From: Singulisphaera sp045290345
GTDB taxonomy: Bacteria > Planctomycetota > Planctomycetia > Isosphaerales > Isosphaeraceae
Length of the DNA: 64,000 nucleotides
Assembly: GCF_045290345.1 (NCBI RefSeq)
Contig: NZ_CP155447.1
Location: 1,922,001 to 1,986,000 of the forward strand
Reading direction: 5' to 3'
Shown here: in pieces, positions 43,132-51,243 of the stretch
Numbering within the stretch: position 1 is the stretch's first letter
Layout of the letters: every line of letters starts with the position of its first letter
The notes under the pieces: model-generated
The model's database searches: none
What the model was told of the DNA's origin: nothing
What the model saw: the letters and a program-made list of their open reading frames with translations, nothing else
Position numbers and translations under genes: made by a program

Positions 43132-44988
43132 ATGCCGACGTTGGCCATAAAGGGGTGGGCACAGCGCTGGGGGATGGAGGCCGTGCTGGCCGTCCTGGCG
43201 GGCCTGGTATTCATGGGCTGCCTTGGCGCGGTGGACATCTGGGGCAAGCGTGAGCAACGCGCCTCGGCCGAAGCGCTCGACACGGTCGACCACAACCACT
43301 GGCGGATCGCACAGATCCAGGGGCGGCCTCGGCTGGAGAAGCCCCCGCTGCCGCGCTGGACGATCGCGTCGTTGATCACCTTGACCGGCCGGCGCGACGA
43401 ATGGATCATCCGCCTGCCCAGCGCCCTGGCGGCGATTGGGACGGTGGGCTTGGTCTACGGCTTGGGCTGCCGGCTGGGTGGCCGCGCGGTCGGTCTCTCG
43501 GCGGGCCTGGTCCTCACGTCGATCGGCTTTTTCATCAGCGAGCTCCGTCAGGCGGGCAACGACGGTCCGCTCGCCTTCTTCACGACGCTGGCCTTGTACG
43601 CGGCCTGGCGGCGGTTGAACGGGAATGCATGGGGGATGGGCGAGGATCTCACGCTGGCTTCGACAGGGATTGAGGCCGACGCTGAGGTCGAAACCGTCGG
43701 GTCGCCGGTGGGGGGGCGGAACTGGAATCTGTTGCTCTACGCGGCGCTGGGGCTTGGGTTCCTGACCAAGGGGCCGATCATCCTGATCCTGGTCGCCCTG
43801 GCGCTGGCCCCTTATCTGGTGGTCTCGGGCCGGTTCCGCGAGGGCCTCGGTCTGCTGACCGATTGGCGGGGTGTGCTGGTGTTCCTGGTGCTGGCTTTGA
43901 GCTGGCCGGTGCCGGTCTTGCTCAATGACCCGCTCGCCGCGCGAGTCTGGTATCTGGAGATGGGCCAGAAGGCGGGGACGGCCGGGGTCACGCACCACCG
44001 GCATCATGAGATCCTGGCCGTCGAGTGGCCGATGATGACCGCCCCCTGGGTCGTACTTGCCACCACCGGTTTGCTCCTCCCATTCCTGCCCCGAGGACGA
44101 CGGTATCGGCCGCAGATCTGGTTCCCCTGGTCCTGGGCGGTTGGCAACCTGGCGATGTTCTGCCTCTGGTCGGTCGCCAAGCCGAACTATTATCTGCCTT
44201 GCCTGCCAGGCGTGGCGCTCTTGGTGGGAGTGGAGTGGGTCCGCCTGTCGAAGGCGGCTCGCGACCTCGAGTCGAAGCGGGTCGGGGCCCGGCGGTTCCT
44301 GCAAGTTCATTGGGTAGGGATGTTCGTGGCGGCGGCCATTGCCCCCGTGATCGCGCGGCAGGTCGCTCCTACGTACTTTGCGCCGATCGCGTTCTTCTCC
44401 CTCGCGGCCATGGTTGCCGTGGTGCTGAGCGCCTGGATCTGGCGGCGCGGGGCCGATGCCGGTGCCTTGGCGCCGTTGGTCGGGGCCTGGGCGTTCGGCG
44501 TCCTGATCATCTACGGCGAGCTCGCCCCCCGTCATAACGCGGCCCGCAGTCACCGCGCCCTGGCCGCCTCGCTCGAGAAAATCTTGCCGCCGAGCGAGCG
44601 GACGATCATGTTCTTCGAGGAGCTCGACGAGGGGCTCTGGTTCTACCTGAGCGACCGCTCTCTCGTCCCCGTGCCGGGGAGCCAGCCCCGCTACAACAAG
44701 GGGTTCGACCTCGACCATGATTTCCGCAACGGACAGCTCGAGCTCGACCCGCTCAAGCGGCAAGAGGCCGAGAAGAAACTGCTCGTCGCGTGGATGACCT
44801 CTCCTGATCGGACTTCGCCTTATGTCTTGATCCGTAAGAAACTGTACGACGCGTTCGCCCCGGCCCTGGCTGGGCTGGCCACCCCTGCCTTCACCGAGGA
44901 GGGCCTGGTCCGCAACGAGCTCGTCTTGCTCCGCGCCACTCAGGCCGCGAGCATCGCCACCCAGCCCGACGAGGCCCGTCGACGCTAG
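43132..44988 (+). CDS. ArnT/GT39-type membrane glycosyltransferase
   Basis: The protein has about 618 residues. The start at 43132 has GGGAGGGG directly upstream; the longer frame from 43012 adds a polar stretch. The first periplasmic loop carries the catalytic-type pattern VDIWGKREQRASAEAL, then RLEKPPLPRW, matching the KPPL motif of ArnT-like transferases that move aminoarabinose or other sugars from undecaprenyl phosphate to lipid A or proteins. About twelve hydrophobic segments follow, then a C-terminal soluble domain (GFDLDHDFRNGQLELDPLKR). The acid DE residues usual in ArnT are partly replaced here (D in VDIWG is kept). The acceptor is unknown. A strong terminator lies 175 bases after the stop. 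Confidence 0.87.
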   Translation: MPTLAIKGWAQRWGMEAVLAVLAGLVFMGCLGAVDIWGKREQRASAEALDTVDHNHWRIAQIQGRPRLEKPPLPRWTIASLITLTGRRDEWIIRLPSALAAIGTVGLVYGLGCRLGGRAVGLSAGLVLTSIGFFISELRQAGNDGPLAFFTTLALYAAWRRLNGNAWGMGEDLTLASTGIEADAEVETVGSPVGGRNWNLLLYAALGLGFLTKGPIILILVALALAPYLVVSGRFREGLGLLTDWRGVLVFLVLALSWPVPVLLNDPLAARVWYLEMGQKAGTAGVTHHRHHEILAVEWPMMTAPWVVLATTGLLLPFLPRGRRYRPQIWFPWSWAVGNLAMFCLWSVAKPNYYLPCLPGVALLVGVEWVRLSKAARDLESKRVGARRFLQVHWVGMFVAAAIAPVIARQVAPTYFAPIAFFSLAAMVAVVLSAWIWRRGADAGALAPLVGAWAFGVLIIYGELAPRHNAARSHRALAASLEKILPPSERTIMFFEELDEGLWFYLSDRSLVPVPGSQPRYNKGFDLDHDFRNGQLELDPLKRQEAEKKLLVAWMTSPDRTSPYVLIRKKLYDAFAPALAGLATPAFTEEGLVRNELVLLRATQAASIATQPDEARRR

Positions 44989-45162
44989 CCGACCGGACTT
45001 CGTGATGGAGCCGTCCCCAAGGGTTGAGGTGCGATGATGCCTCGACTCGGACCGATGCTGGCGGTTCCGGAGGCGCTCAAACGCGGGCCACGGATCCGGA
45101 ATACCAGGGGTGAGAACCTCGAGTCGCCGGCTTATTTTGCCTAACCTGTTCAAATCCCGCTG

Positions 45163-45206
45163 CCCGAGGGGGGCCGACGATGTCGGCCCCCCTCGGGCGA
45201 TTTTCT
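45163..45206 (+). terminator. Strong intrinsic terminator
   Basis: CCCGAGGGGGGCCGAC (45163-45178) pairs with GTCGGCCCCCCTCGGG (45182-45197) to give a perfect 16-bp stem with a 3-base loop, followed by CGATTTTCTTT. It ends the ArnT-like transcript. The surrounding gap (44989-45445) has no gene I can support. Confidence 0.85.
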
Positions 45207-45445
45207 TTCGAAGCCGTTGGTCCGCGGATGACCGCCTTGACCGTGCCAATCGGGTAAACCGTGCGCATTGGGAAAATTAGGCCCGGCGTGACATTGCGGA
45301 TTATCCGGAATGGGCGGCCCCACCCTTTTTCGCAGATTGCCAGGATTGCCCGACCGGGACGACCGGCAAGGACGATCGTCATAACTCGTTGCTGCAAAAC
45401 GTGAAGCGACCTCAAGGGAGAACCCTGTCATGACGATACAAAGGT

Positions 45446-45651
45446 TGGCTCGCCAAGGTTAGCCACGGCGAGGACTCGGGAGCACCGAATGGGAGGTGTC
45501 CCCTGAAAGGTTGGGCCGAAAGGCCTCGGGCTCGGGAAAGCCCGCTGACAGGAGATACCGTGACTCGCCCAAACAATAAAGCAGAAGAGTGGACCGGCCG
45601 GCCGGATTCGCCTTCTCTTGATCGAAACGATTGCCAAGGAGATCTGTCTCC
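45446..45651 (+). promoter_or_regulatory. Structured 5' leader with mutually exclusive pairings (possible switch)
   Basis: Upstream of the secreted repeat-protein gene, GGCGAG (45467-45472) can pair with CTCGCC at 45449-45454 (local hairpin) or with CTCGCC at 45564-45569, closing a multi-branched fold. Inside that fold lie GGCC-GAAA-GGCC (45514-45525) and CGGGCT-cgggaa-AGCCCG (45527-45544). Just before the start codon, GGAGA (45638-45642) pairs with TCTCC (45647-45651), hiding the ribosome binding site. I could not match it to a known riboswitch class. The fold is read by eye only. Confidence 0.4.
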
Positions 45652-45652
45652 C

Positions 45653-46273
45653 ATGTTGAAGCCCTTGACTTTGAGCCTCGGTCTCGCCCTCGCCCTTGGT
45701 TTTGGTAGCGTGAGCCAGGCTGGCCTGTTCGGACACGACACTGGCCTTGCCTCGCCCCAGGGTGTGGCCCCCAGCCCCCAGTACGCTCCCGTCGTCGCTT
45801 CGGCCCAGTGTGACACCGGTTGCGACGTTGGTTGTGCACCGGCCCCCAAGAGCTGCGGCCTGAAGAATCTCTTCAGCGGCCTGCACAAGCCCAAGGTTTA
45901 CAGCTACGAGTGGGTCCTGAAGAAGAAGCGCGTTTGGGGTCACAAGAGCAACGCCTGCAGCACCCCGAGCTGCGACACCTGCGGCCCGACGGTTTTCCCC
46001 TCGGCCCAGGGTTACGCCAGCCCCCAGGGTTACAGCAGCCCCCAGAGCTACAGCAGCCCCCAGGCTTACGGTAGCGGCCAGGCCTACTCTGCTCCCCAGG
46101 CCTACTCCGCTCCCCAGGCGACCTCGGTTGTGACCCCGGCCCCGGCTGGCGACGAAGCCCCGCCCGCCCCGGCTGTTGCTCCCGAAGCGGCTCCCGAAGC
46201 GGCTCCGGTTCCCCCGGCTCCGGCCAACGCCCCCCAGAGCAGCCTGCTCTTCTCGACCCCCTCGGGTAACTGA
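45653..46273 (+). CDS. Small secreted Cys-containing repeat protein
   Basis: The protein has 206 residues. The signal peptide is LTLSLGLALALGFGSVSQAG. A short Cys-rich region (CDTGCDVGCAPAPKSCG) is followed by a basic stretch (SYEWVLKKKRVWGHK) and another Cys cluster (CSTPSCDTCG). Seven six-residue repeats of the type SPQ[GSA]Y[SAG] follow, then an Ala/Pro/Glu-rich tail. The start has AAGGAG upstream, itself inside a small hairpin. It is probably a cell-wall or matrix-associated structural protein, as planctomycetes have many such Cys-containing surface proteins; no enzyme motif is present. It is flanked by strong terminators on both sides, so it is a single-gene transcript. Confidence 0.8.
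   Translation: MLKPLTLSLGLALALGFGSVSQAGLFGHDTGLASPQGVAPSPQYAPVVASAQCDTGCDVGCAPAPKSCGLKNLFSGLHKPKVYSYEWVLKKKRVWGHKSNACSTPSCDTCGPTVFPSAQGYASPQGYSSPQSYSSPQAYGSGQAYSAPQAYSAPQATSVVTPAPAGDEAPPAPAVAPEAAPEAAPVPPAPANAPQSSLLFSTPSGN
46001..46126 (+). repeat. Seven tandem 18-base units encoding SPQ-x-Y-x
   Basis: Each 18-base unit codes for six residues: SAQGYA, SPQGYS, SPQSYS, SPQAYG, SGQAYS, APQAYS, APQATS. Unit edges at 46001, 46019, 46037, 46055, 46073, 46091 and 46109 keep the frame. The number of units may vary between strains. Confidence 0.85.
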
Positions 46274-46334
46274 GCTGGCTCTCGACGCTTAATCTGAGAC
46301 CAATCGCCACAAACGATTGAGTCCAGACACCCAG

Positions 46335-46374
46335 CGGCCCGTACATCCTCGGATGTGCGGGCCGTTTTTTTTTT
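46335..46374 (+). terminator. Intrinsic terminator after the secreted repeat protein
   Basis: CGGCCCGTACAT and ATGTGCGGGCCG form a near-perfect stem with one mismatch around the CCTCGG loop, followed by a run of ten T. This is a textbook intrinsic terminator 60 bases after the stop codon. Confidence 0.93.
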
Positions 46375-46799
46375 GTTCGAATGATTCGCCTTCAACAATC
46401 GGGCCGGGCGCCGTTGATGAGTAGCCAGGGAGAGGTCGGAGCCTCGGCCCTTTGGTGCGTGTTGTTCACCGCGCCACACGCGATTGACAAACCTCGTCGA
46501 TTGTGGATAACACTCCCCTCGCAGGATGCGACAGACTCCGTGATCCCATGGAAGGGATGACGGCCTCATTTGCGTAGGGCCGTGGGGACTCGATCCACTC
46601 GTGCGCTCCGCCTTGATGGCCGTTCGGGTCTATCCCGTCCGCTTTCCCCGTCCTCGCTGCTTGCTATCGCGCCGTTGTGGGCCGGTCGGTCTGGTTTCCC
46701 GCTGTTGGTTCGTATCGGGTTTGCCCGGCGCGTACCGTCTGCGTGGCGATCGCCAATGGCCCGGGCCTCGGTGCGATCGGGTCGCTCGGAGGAGAGTCG
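46375..46799. other. Intergenic region before fliF
   Basis: About 425 bases between the terminator and fliF. No gene, tRNA or repeat is supported, and I see no clear sigma-28 or sigma-54 box. The promoter of the flagellar operon should lie here. GGAGGAGAG at 46789-46796 is the fliF ribosome binding site. Confidence 0.4.
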
Positions 46800-48272
46800 A
46801 TGCGGACCGAGAGTCCTCCCTCAGTTGCTCCGACGGTCAAACGGATCTTGAGCCGGTTGGCCGTGGCCAAACGCTCAGTCTGGGCCCGAGGCCCCGTCGT
46901 GCGCTGGGTCGCGGTCCTCGGCATTGTGGCTGCGATCGGCCTGTTTGTTTATTTGGCGGCCATTCCTTCGCCGGGCAAAAACCTGGGCGAAGGGCGCCAG
47001 TACTCAGCCGACGCCATCAACAGCATCACCCGCGCCCTCGACGTGGCGCATATCGAGTATCGCGTCGAAGATCGCCGGATCGGCGTCGCGACCGACCGCT
47101 ACGAAGAAGCCACGGATGTCTTGTCCAAACTCGACGTCAATACACGCTCCATCCCCGAAATCCGCAAGGATTTTCAGGCCTCGAGCCTTTGGTGGGAGAC
47201 CCCGAAGGATAAGGAGCAGCGCGAACTTCGCGCCAAGGCGGAGATCCTCGAGGCGATCATCGGCGACCTCGAAGAGATCGTCTCGGCCTACGTGGATATC
47301 GATCGGACTCAAACGAAGACGGCGGGGCGTCCCACGACGACGACGACTGCCTTCGTTTTGCTCGAGACCAAAGACTCGCGGAAGATCGGTCCCAAGATCG
47401 TCCAGAGCATCAAAGGCATCGTGGTGAGCAAAGAGCCCTCCCTGAAGGAGGACGCCGTGTCGGTCTGGGACCGGGAAGGCAACCGGTATCTCGATCCGAG
47501 CAAGCCCTTGCTGGATGTGATCTCGCGAACCCAGGCTCGTGAAGAAGAACTCAAGCAAGAGATCTCACAACAACTCGATTGGATCAAGGGAGTGGGGGTC
47601 ACCGTCCAGATGGTCGCCCCCCCCGCGCCGGAGCCGGTCGCCGTGGCTGAGGCGCCGATCCCGGTCGCCGAGCCGAGCGTGGGGGTGAACCAACCCCTGG
47701 ATACGGAATCGGCGTCGCCTCCCCCCGCCGAGCAGGCCCCCTCCGCCGAGCCGAAATCGCCCGTCGAGACCAACTTTGCACGGATCTGGGTCAGAGTTCC
47801 GCGCAGTTTCTACTATCGCAAGGCGATGCCGAGCCGGAGTCCCTCACAGGAGGATCTCCAGGCGATCCAGGTACGGACGGAAGCGACCATCAAAACCGCC
47901 GTGGGGTATGTGCTGCCCACCGGCACGTTCGAGCTTCTGGTCGACACGATTCCCGACGAGGTGGTCCTCCGGGACCCGCTGGTCGCGCCCGCGGTGCCCG
48001 AGACGAGGCGGATCCCGTCCTGGTGGATTCCGGCCGGAGTGGGAGGAGGAGTGGCTGGGCTGCTCCTGATCGTCGGACTTCGCCTGCTCGCGACGAGGCG
48101 ACCGCGTCGGGCCCTGGCGGCCGAGCCCGCGCGGATCCGGTTTGCCGTGGAAGCTGATTCCGAAACGACCCCGGGCGCCTCGGAGCGGGTCCGTGAGTTG
48201 ATCCGTCATAATCCCGAGGCTGCCGCAAGCGTTCTGAATCGCTGGATCGGCCAGGGAGGACACGCGGCATGA
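46800..48272 (+). CDS. fliF: Flagellar MS-ring protein FliF
   Basis: The protein has 490 residues, a little shorter than the usual about 550. The first membrane helix is at about 34-55 and the second at about 408-431 (WWIPAGVGGGVAGLLLIVGL). The YscJ/FliF domain is seen in ITRALDVAHIEYRVEDRRIG, LEEIVSAYVDIDRTQ and IKGIVVSKEPSLKEDAVSVW. The usual FliF C-terminal periplasmic region is partly replaced by a Pro/Ala/Glu-rich linker. The tail RVRELIRHNPEAAASVLNRW matches the FliG-binding end. FliF forms the ring on which the export gate and rotor assemble. GGAGGAGAG supports the start; an upstream in-frame start would add 41 unrelated residues. Its stop overlaps fliG by four bases. Confidence 0.92.
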   Translation: MRTESPPSVAPTVKRILSRLAVAKRSVWARGPVVRWVAVLGIVAAIGLFVYLAAIPSPGKNLGEGRQYSADAINSITRALDVAHIEYRVEDRRIGVATDRYEEATDVLSKLDVNTRSIPEIRKDFQASSLWWETPKDKEQRELRAKAEILEAIIGDLEEIVSAYVDIDRTQTKTAGRPTTTTTAFVLLETKDSRKIGPKIVQSIKGIVVSKEPSLKEDAVSVWDREGNRYLDPSKPLLDVISRTQAREEELKQEISQQLDWIKGVGVTVQMVAPPAPEPVAVAEAPIPVAEPSVGVNQPLDTESASPPPAEQAPSAEPKSPVETNFARIWVRVPRSFYYRKAMPSRSPSQEDLQAIQVRTEATIKTAVGYVLPTGTFELLVDTIPDEVVLRDPLVAPAVPETRRIPSWWIPAGVGGGVAGLLLIVGLRLLATRRPRRALAAEPARIRFAVEADSETTPGASERVRELIRHNPEAAASVLNRWIGQGGHAA

Positions 48273-48871
48273 CACGTCTGGAAACGCCTCGCGCAGCACC
48301 GGCTTTAGCCTCCGCTCTGGGAGTGGCCGCGGCGGTCGCCAACGACCAGGACGCCGGCCATACCGACGAGTCGGCTCCGATCCGGAAGGCGGCCATACTA
48401 CTGGTGAGTTTGGAGCAACCGCTAGCCTCGCAATTATTGGCGCAACTCGATCGATCGGCCGTCGAGGCGGTGACTTTGGAGATCGCACGGCTCGAGCGGA
48501 TTGCGCCGGCGGAACAGCAGGCTGTCCTTGAGGAATTTTACGGCTTGGGTCTACGAAGGCTCCGCTTTGTGTTCGAAGACTTGGTCAAGATGGACGATAC
48601 AGACATCAGGGAGGCGTACCACGACGAGGACGTTGCGACCTGGGCTTTGGCCCTTGGTGGCGCGGCTCGTCCGGTTCGCGCCAAGGTCCTCCGAGCGCTG
48701 TCGGCACTTGCGGCCGGCGGTCTCAGTCGGGCCTTGGATCAGTTGGGCCCTTTCCGGCTCGACGATGCCGAAGCTGCCCAGATGGACGTTGCCGAGCGGC
48801 TTCGGCGTCTCCATGACCACGGACGACTCACCCTTCCCGACCCCAACGGTCAGGAGGCCATCCTTGTCTGA
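48269..48871 (+). CDS. fliG: Shortened FliG: N-terminal and C-terminal domains without the middle domain
   Basis: The product has only 200 residues against about 335 for normal FliG. Residues 36-92 are FliG_N, the FliF-binding part (PIRKAAILLVSLEQPLASQL; EIARLERIAPAEQQAVLEEF). Residues about 99-192 are FliG_C, the stator-interacting part (FVFEDLVKMDDTDI; LGPFRLDDAEAAQMDVAERL). The middle domain with the EHPQ and FliM-binding surface is absent; the two domains are joined directly. The ATG overlaps the fliF stop (ATGA). In a normal motor FliG links FliF to FliM and receives torque from MotA. An extra FliG_C gene follows immediately, and the operon context makes a random truncation unlikely. Confidence 0.85.
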   Translation: MTRLETPRAAPALASALGVAAAVANDQDAGHTDESAPIRKAAILLVSLEQPLASQLLAQLDRSAVEAVTLEIARLERIAPAEQQAVLEEFYGLGLRRLRFVFEDLVKMDDTDIREAYHDEDVATWALALGGAARPVRAKVLRALSALAAGGLSRALDQLGPFRLDDAEAAQMDVAERLRRLHDHGRLTLPDPNGQEAILV

Positions 48872-49172
48872 CCTCGTCGACTTCGAAGACCTGCGGGATC
48901 TTGACGGATCCGACCTACGCGCGGTCCTCGACCAAGTTTCTACCGAGCAGCTCTTGTCGGCGATGGCGGGCACTCCGCCCGGCCTGAGGCGACTGCTGCT
49001 GACCAAGCTTTCTTCCTCCTCGGCGGTTCAGCTCGAGGCCCAGATCAACGCATACGGGACCGTCTCGTTTGAATCGGCGAAGAACGCCCAGCGTGCTCTG
49101 GTCGACGCCCTCTGTCGACTCAGTCGGGCTGGGCAAGTCGCCTTTGACGATCCTGAAGATATGGTAGCCTAG
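48864..49172 (+). CDS. Stand-alone FliG C-terminal-domain protein
   Basis: The protein has 102 residues from a TTG start at 48864 with AGGAGG at 48852-48857; the first gene ends at 48871, so they overlap by eight bases. The whole length aligns with FliG_C: DLVDFEDLRDLDGSDLRAVL, LLSAMAGTPPGLRRLLLTKL, QINAYGTVSFESAKNAQRAL and LCRLSRAGQVAF. It is clearly diverged from the FliG_C of the preceding gene, so it is not a very recent duplicate. It may pair with the shortened FliG or replace a part of the rotor switch. Residue-level function is untested. Confidence 0.75.
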   Translation: MSDLVDFEDLRDLDGSDLRAVLDQVSTEQLLSAMAGTPPGLRRLLLTKLSSSSAVQLEAQINAYGTVSFESAKNAQRALVDALCRLSRAGQVAFDDPEDMVA

Positions 49173-49327
49173 GCCGAGTCCACTCCTCCGCATGAGATTC
49201 GCCGGTTCGGCGGGCCTCGTGGGGCGGGGAGGACTCAACCGTGAGAATCCAGAGCGACCCAGGACGGGAGATCGCGAGGATTTTCGGGCGAGCCAGACCC
49301 AGGGGCCATTTCGCAAAGGATTTGCGG

Positions 49328-49912
49328 ATGCCGAGCGCGAGATTTCGCCAACACATTTACGCCGGGGCCATCGTGGTCTTAGGACCACTGGCCTCGGTGT
49401 TTTTTCTCCCTCGGGCTCGGGCCGACCACGCCCCCCCCACGGCCTCGATCAACGCCCCTTCCACATCCGTATCGGCATCCGCAACCGCATCCGATCGCCA
49501 ACCGTTCGCGCCTCGAGGTGCTTCCGGCCGGCGCGGATCGAAAGGCCCCGAAGGTTCGACCGGATGGTGGCTCGGGACCGGCGGAATCGCGCTTACCCTG
49601 GCCCTTTGCGGCGGGATTAGCGTGGCCTCGAAACGTTATCTTCCCTCGCGGAACGGCGCAAGCCCGATGCGTGTGGTCGGTCGCACGGTGCTTTCTCCCA
49701 AGCATTCCGTCTACCTCCTCGAGGTGGGCCAACGCGTCCTGATCGTCGGCACGGGTGCCCAAGGGGCCCCCGCGCTCCTGGGTGAGCTGACGGACCCCGC
49801 CGAGCGTGACGCCTTTCTCACGCCCTCGTCCCGGGGCGCGGCCGTCTCCGTACCGATCGGACCAGTCCCCTCGGCTGGCCGGTTCGACCGCCGGGTTGGA
49901 GACGACGAATGA
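49328..49912 (+). CDS. fliO: FliO-like flagellar export assembly protein
   Basis: The protein has 194 residues from the ATG at 49328 (AAGGA upstream); the frame extends further back without a good start. A signal peptide (IYAGAIVVLGPLASVFFLPR) is followed by a Ser/Ala-rich linker, one membrane helix (WWLGTGGIALTLALCGGISV) and the cytoplasmic FliO fold (MRVVGRTVLSPKHSVYLLEV, then GQRVLIVGTGAQG). FliO helps FliP assemble into the export gate. Its stop overlaps the fliP start by four bases. Confidence 0.82.
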   Translation: MPSARFRQHIYAGAIVVLGPLASVFFLPRARADHAPPTASINAPSTSVSASATASDRQPFAPRGASGRRGSKGPEGSTGWWLGTGGIALTLALCGGISVASKRYLPSRNGASPMRVVGRTVLSPKHSVYLLEVGQRVLIVGTGAQGAPALLGELTDPAERDAFLTPSSRGAAVSVPIGPVPSAGRFDRRVGDDE

Positions 49913-50849
49913 ATGCAAGGTTGATCAAGCCGGCCCTCCTGGTCGTTGGCTTTGCTACCACCCTGCTGACGCTCGGCGCCGCCCCGCCGGGGAGTCGCGG
50001 CCCAGGTTCACCGTCTCGTTCGGCTTCGGCGGCGACTTCGGCGGGGCCTCGCCCGGCGGTGATGGCGAACCGACCGGTGGCTCCGATTACGACTGATTTA
50101 CTCCAGGAGGACGCTGGGCCGGCTCTGAAGTCGGCCGAGCCCTCGATCTCGGCTCCGGCCCCATCGGCCAATCTCCTGGCGCCTCCGGAACCGGGGCAGG
50201 TCATCTCGGGCCTCCGGATGGCCGCGCCTTTGTTGATCATGCTGGTGCCCGCGGCCGTGCTGATGTTCACGGCGTTCGTCCGGATCAATATCGTCCTGAT
50301 CCTTTTGCGACAGGCGCTGGGGAGTCCGCAGGTCCCGGGCAACCAGGTCCTCTCCGCCTTGGCCCTGCTCCTCACCGCGCTCGTGATGCGGCCCGTCGCC
50401 GAGGTGGCCTATACCCAGGGGATCGAACCGTACGCCTCGGGCCGTTTGCCGGCCGTCGCGGCCTGGGAGGCAGGCACGAAGCCGATCAAGGCGTTCATGA
50501 TCAAGCAGATCGAGCGGACCAACCACCAGGACTACCTCTGGCAGCTCTACGACCTTTCGACCACCGGGTCGGCCAACCAGCCCGACCCGGTCAACGGGAG
50601 GATTTTCCGCTCCAGGTGGTGGCGCCGGCATTCCTCCTGAGCGAACTGACCACCGCGCTCGTGATCGGCTTCTACATCTACCTCCCGTTCCTGGTGATCG
50701 ACCTGGTTGTCTCATCGGTGCTGGCGGCGATGGGCCTGTTCATGCTCCCCCCGTCGTTGATCGCGTTGCCGCTGAAGCTGATTCTGTTCGTGCTGGCCGA
50801 TGGGTGGCTGCTCGTCGCGTCGATGCTCTTGCAAAGTTTTGCAAGTTGA
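49909..50849 (+). pseudogene. fliP: Flagellar export gate protein FliP, interrupted by a one-base frameshift
   Basis: The N-terminal part reads from ATG 49909: a signal peptide, a linker, then MAAPLLIMLVPAAVLMFTAF, RINIVLILLRQALGSPQVPG and KAFMIKQIERTNHQDY. It leaves the family after NQPDPVNG and stops at 50638-50640. The rest of FliP continues in the next frame from EDFPLQVVAPAFLLSELTTA to LILFVLADGWLLVASML, ending at 50849. Restoring one G in the GGG run at 50596-50598 would rejoin them as NGEDFPLQVV. FliP forms the pentameric core of the export gate and is essential for flagellar type III secretion. This could be a true mutation or a homopolymer sequencing error; the intact coding of both halves and neighbours favours an error or a very recent change. 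Confidence 0.85.
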
Positions 50850-50927
50850 ACATCTCTTGTCTTGCTTTGAACGAAGCGACTGAAGTCCGGTGGGCCAAGC
50901 CCACTTCTCAAAGAGCGGGGGCCGTCG

Positions 50928-51194
50928 ATGGAGCTGTCACAAGTGATCGACTGGTCGCGCGAGGCGATTCGTCTTTCTCTGCAACTGGGGGGGCCGCTCC
51001 TGGGGGTGGCTCTGGTGGTCGGCCTGGTGATTGGGATCGGGCAGACGCTCACCCAGTTGCACGAGCCGGTGGTGGGCATGGTACCTCGCCTGGTGGCGGT
51101 GATGCTCGCTTTCCTCGTGATTCTGCCCTGGTTGTTGGGTCGTTGGGTCTCGTTTGAGACCACCTTGATCGAGTCGATCCCTGGGATGCTTTGA
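50928..51194 (+). CDS. fliQ: Flagellar export gate protein FliQ
   Basis: The protein has 88 residues with two membrane helices (LQLGGPLLGVALVVGLVIGI; MVPRLVAVMLAFLVILPWLL) around the family motif GQTLTQLHEPVVGMVPR. Length and order match FliQ, which packs around FliP and FliR in the export gate. It lies 78 bases after fliP and 49 bases before fliR. Confidence 0.92.
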   Translation: MELSQVIDWSREAIRLSLQLGGPLLGVALVVGLVIGIGQTLTQLHEPVVGMVPRLVAVMLAFLVILPWLLGRWVSFETTLIESIPGML

Positions 51195-51243
51195 GTCCGA
51201 CCCACTACCTCTCATTTTCTCATCTTTCTTCCGGCGGGGCCTT

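Noticed and set aside
42769..45249. Minus-strand open frame of about 826 codons
   Set aside because: Antisense to the ArnT-like glycosyltransferase; Gln/Arg/Asp-rich with no domains.
45440..45651. Known riboswitch (cobalamin, c-di-AMP ydaO, glycine)
   Set aside because: Short resemblances such as GACAGGAGA and GCACCGAA exist, but the full consensus order of none of these classes could be matched by eye.
50590..50640. Programmed -1 frameshift in fliP
   Set aside because: No X-XXY-YYZ slippery heptamer or downstream pseudoknot is visible at the join; a simple G-run indel explains it better.
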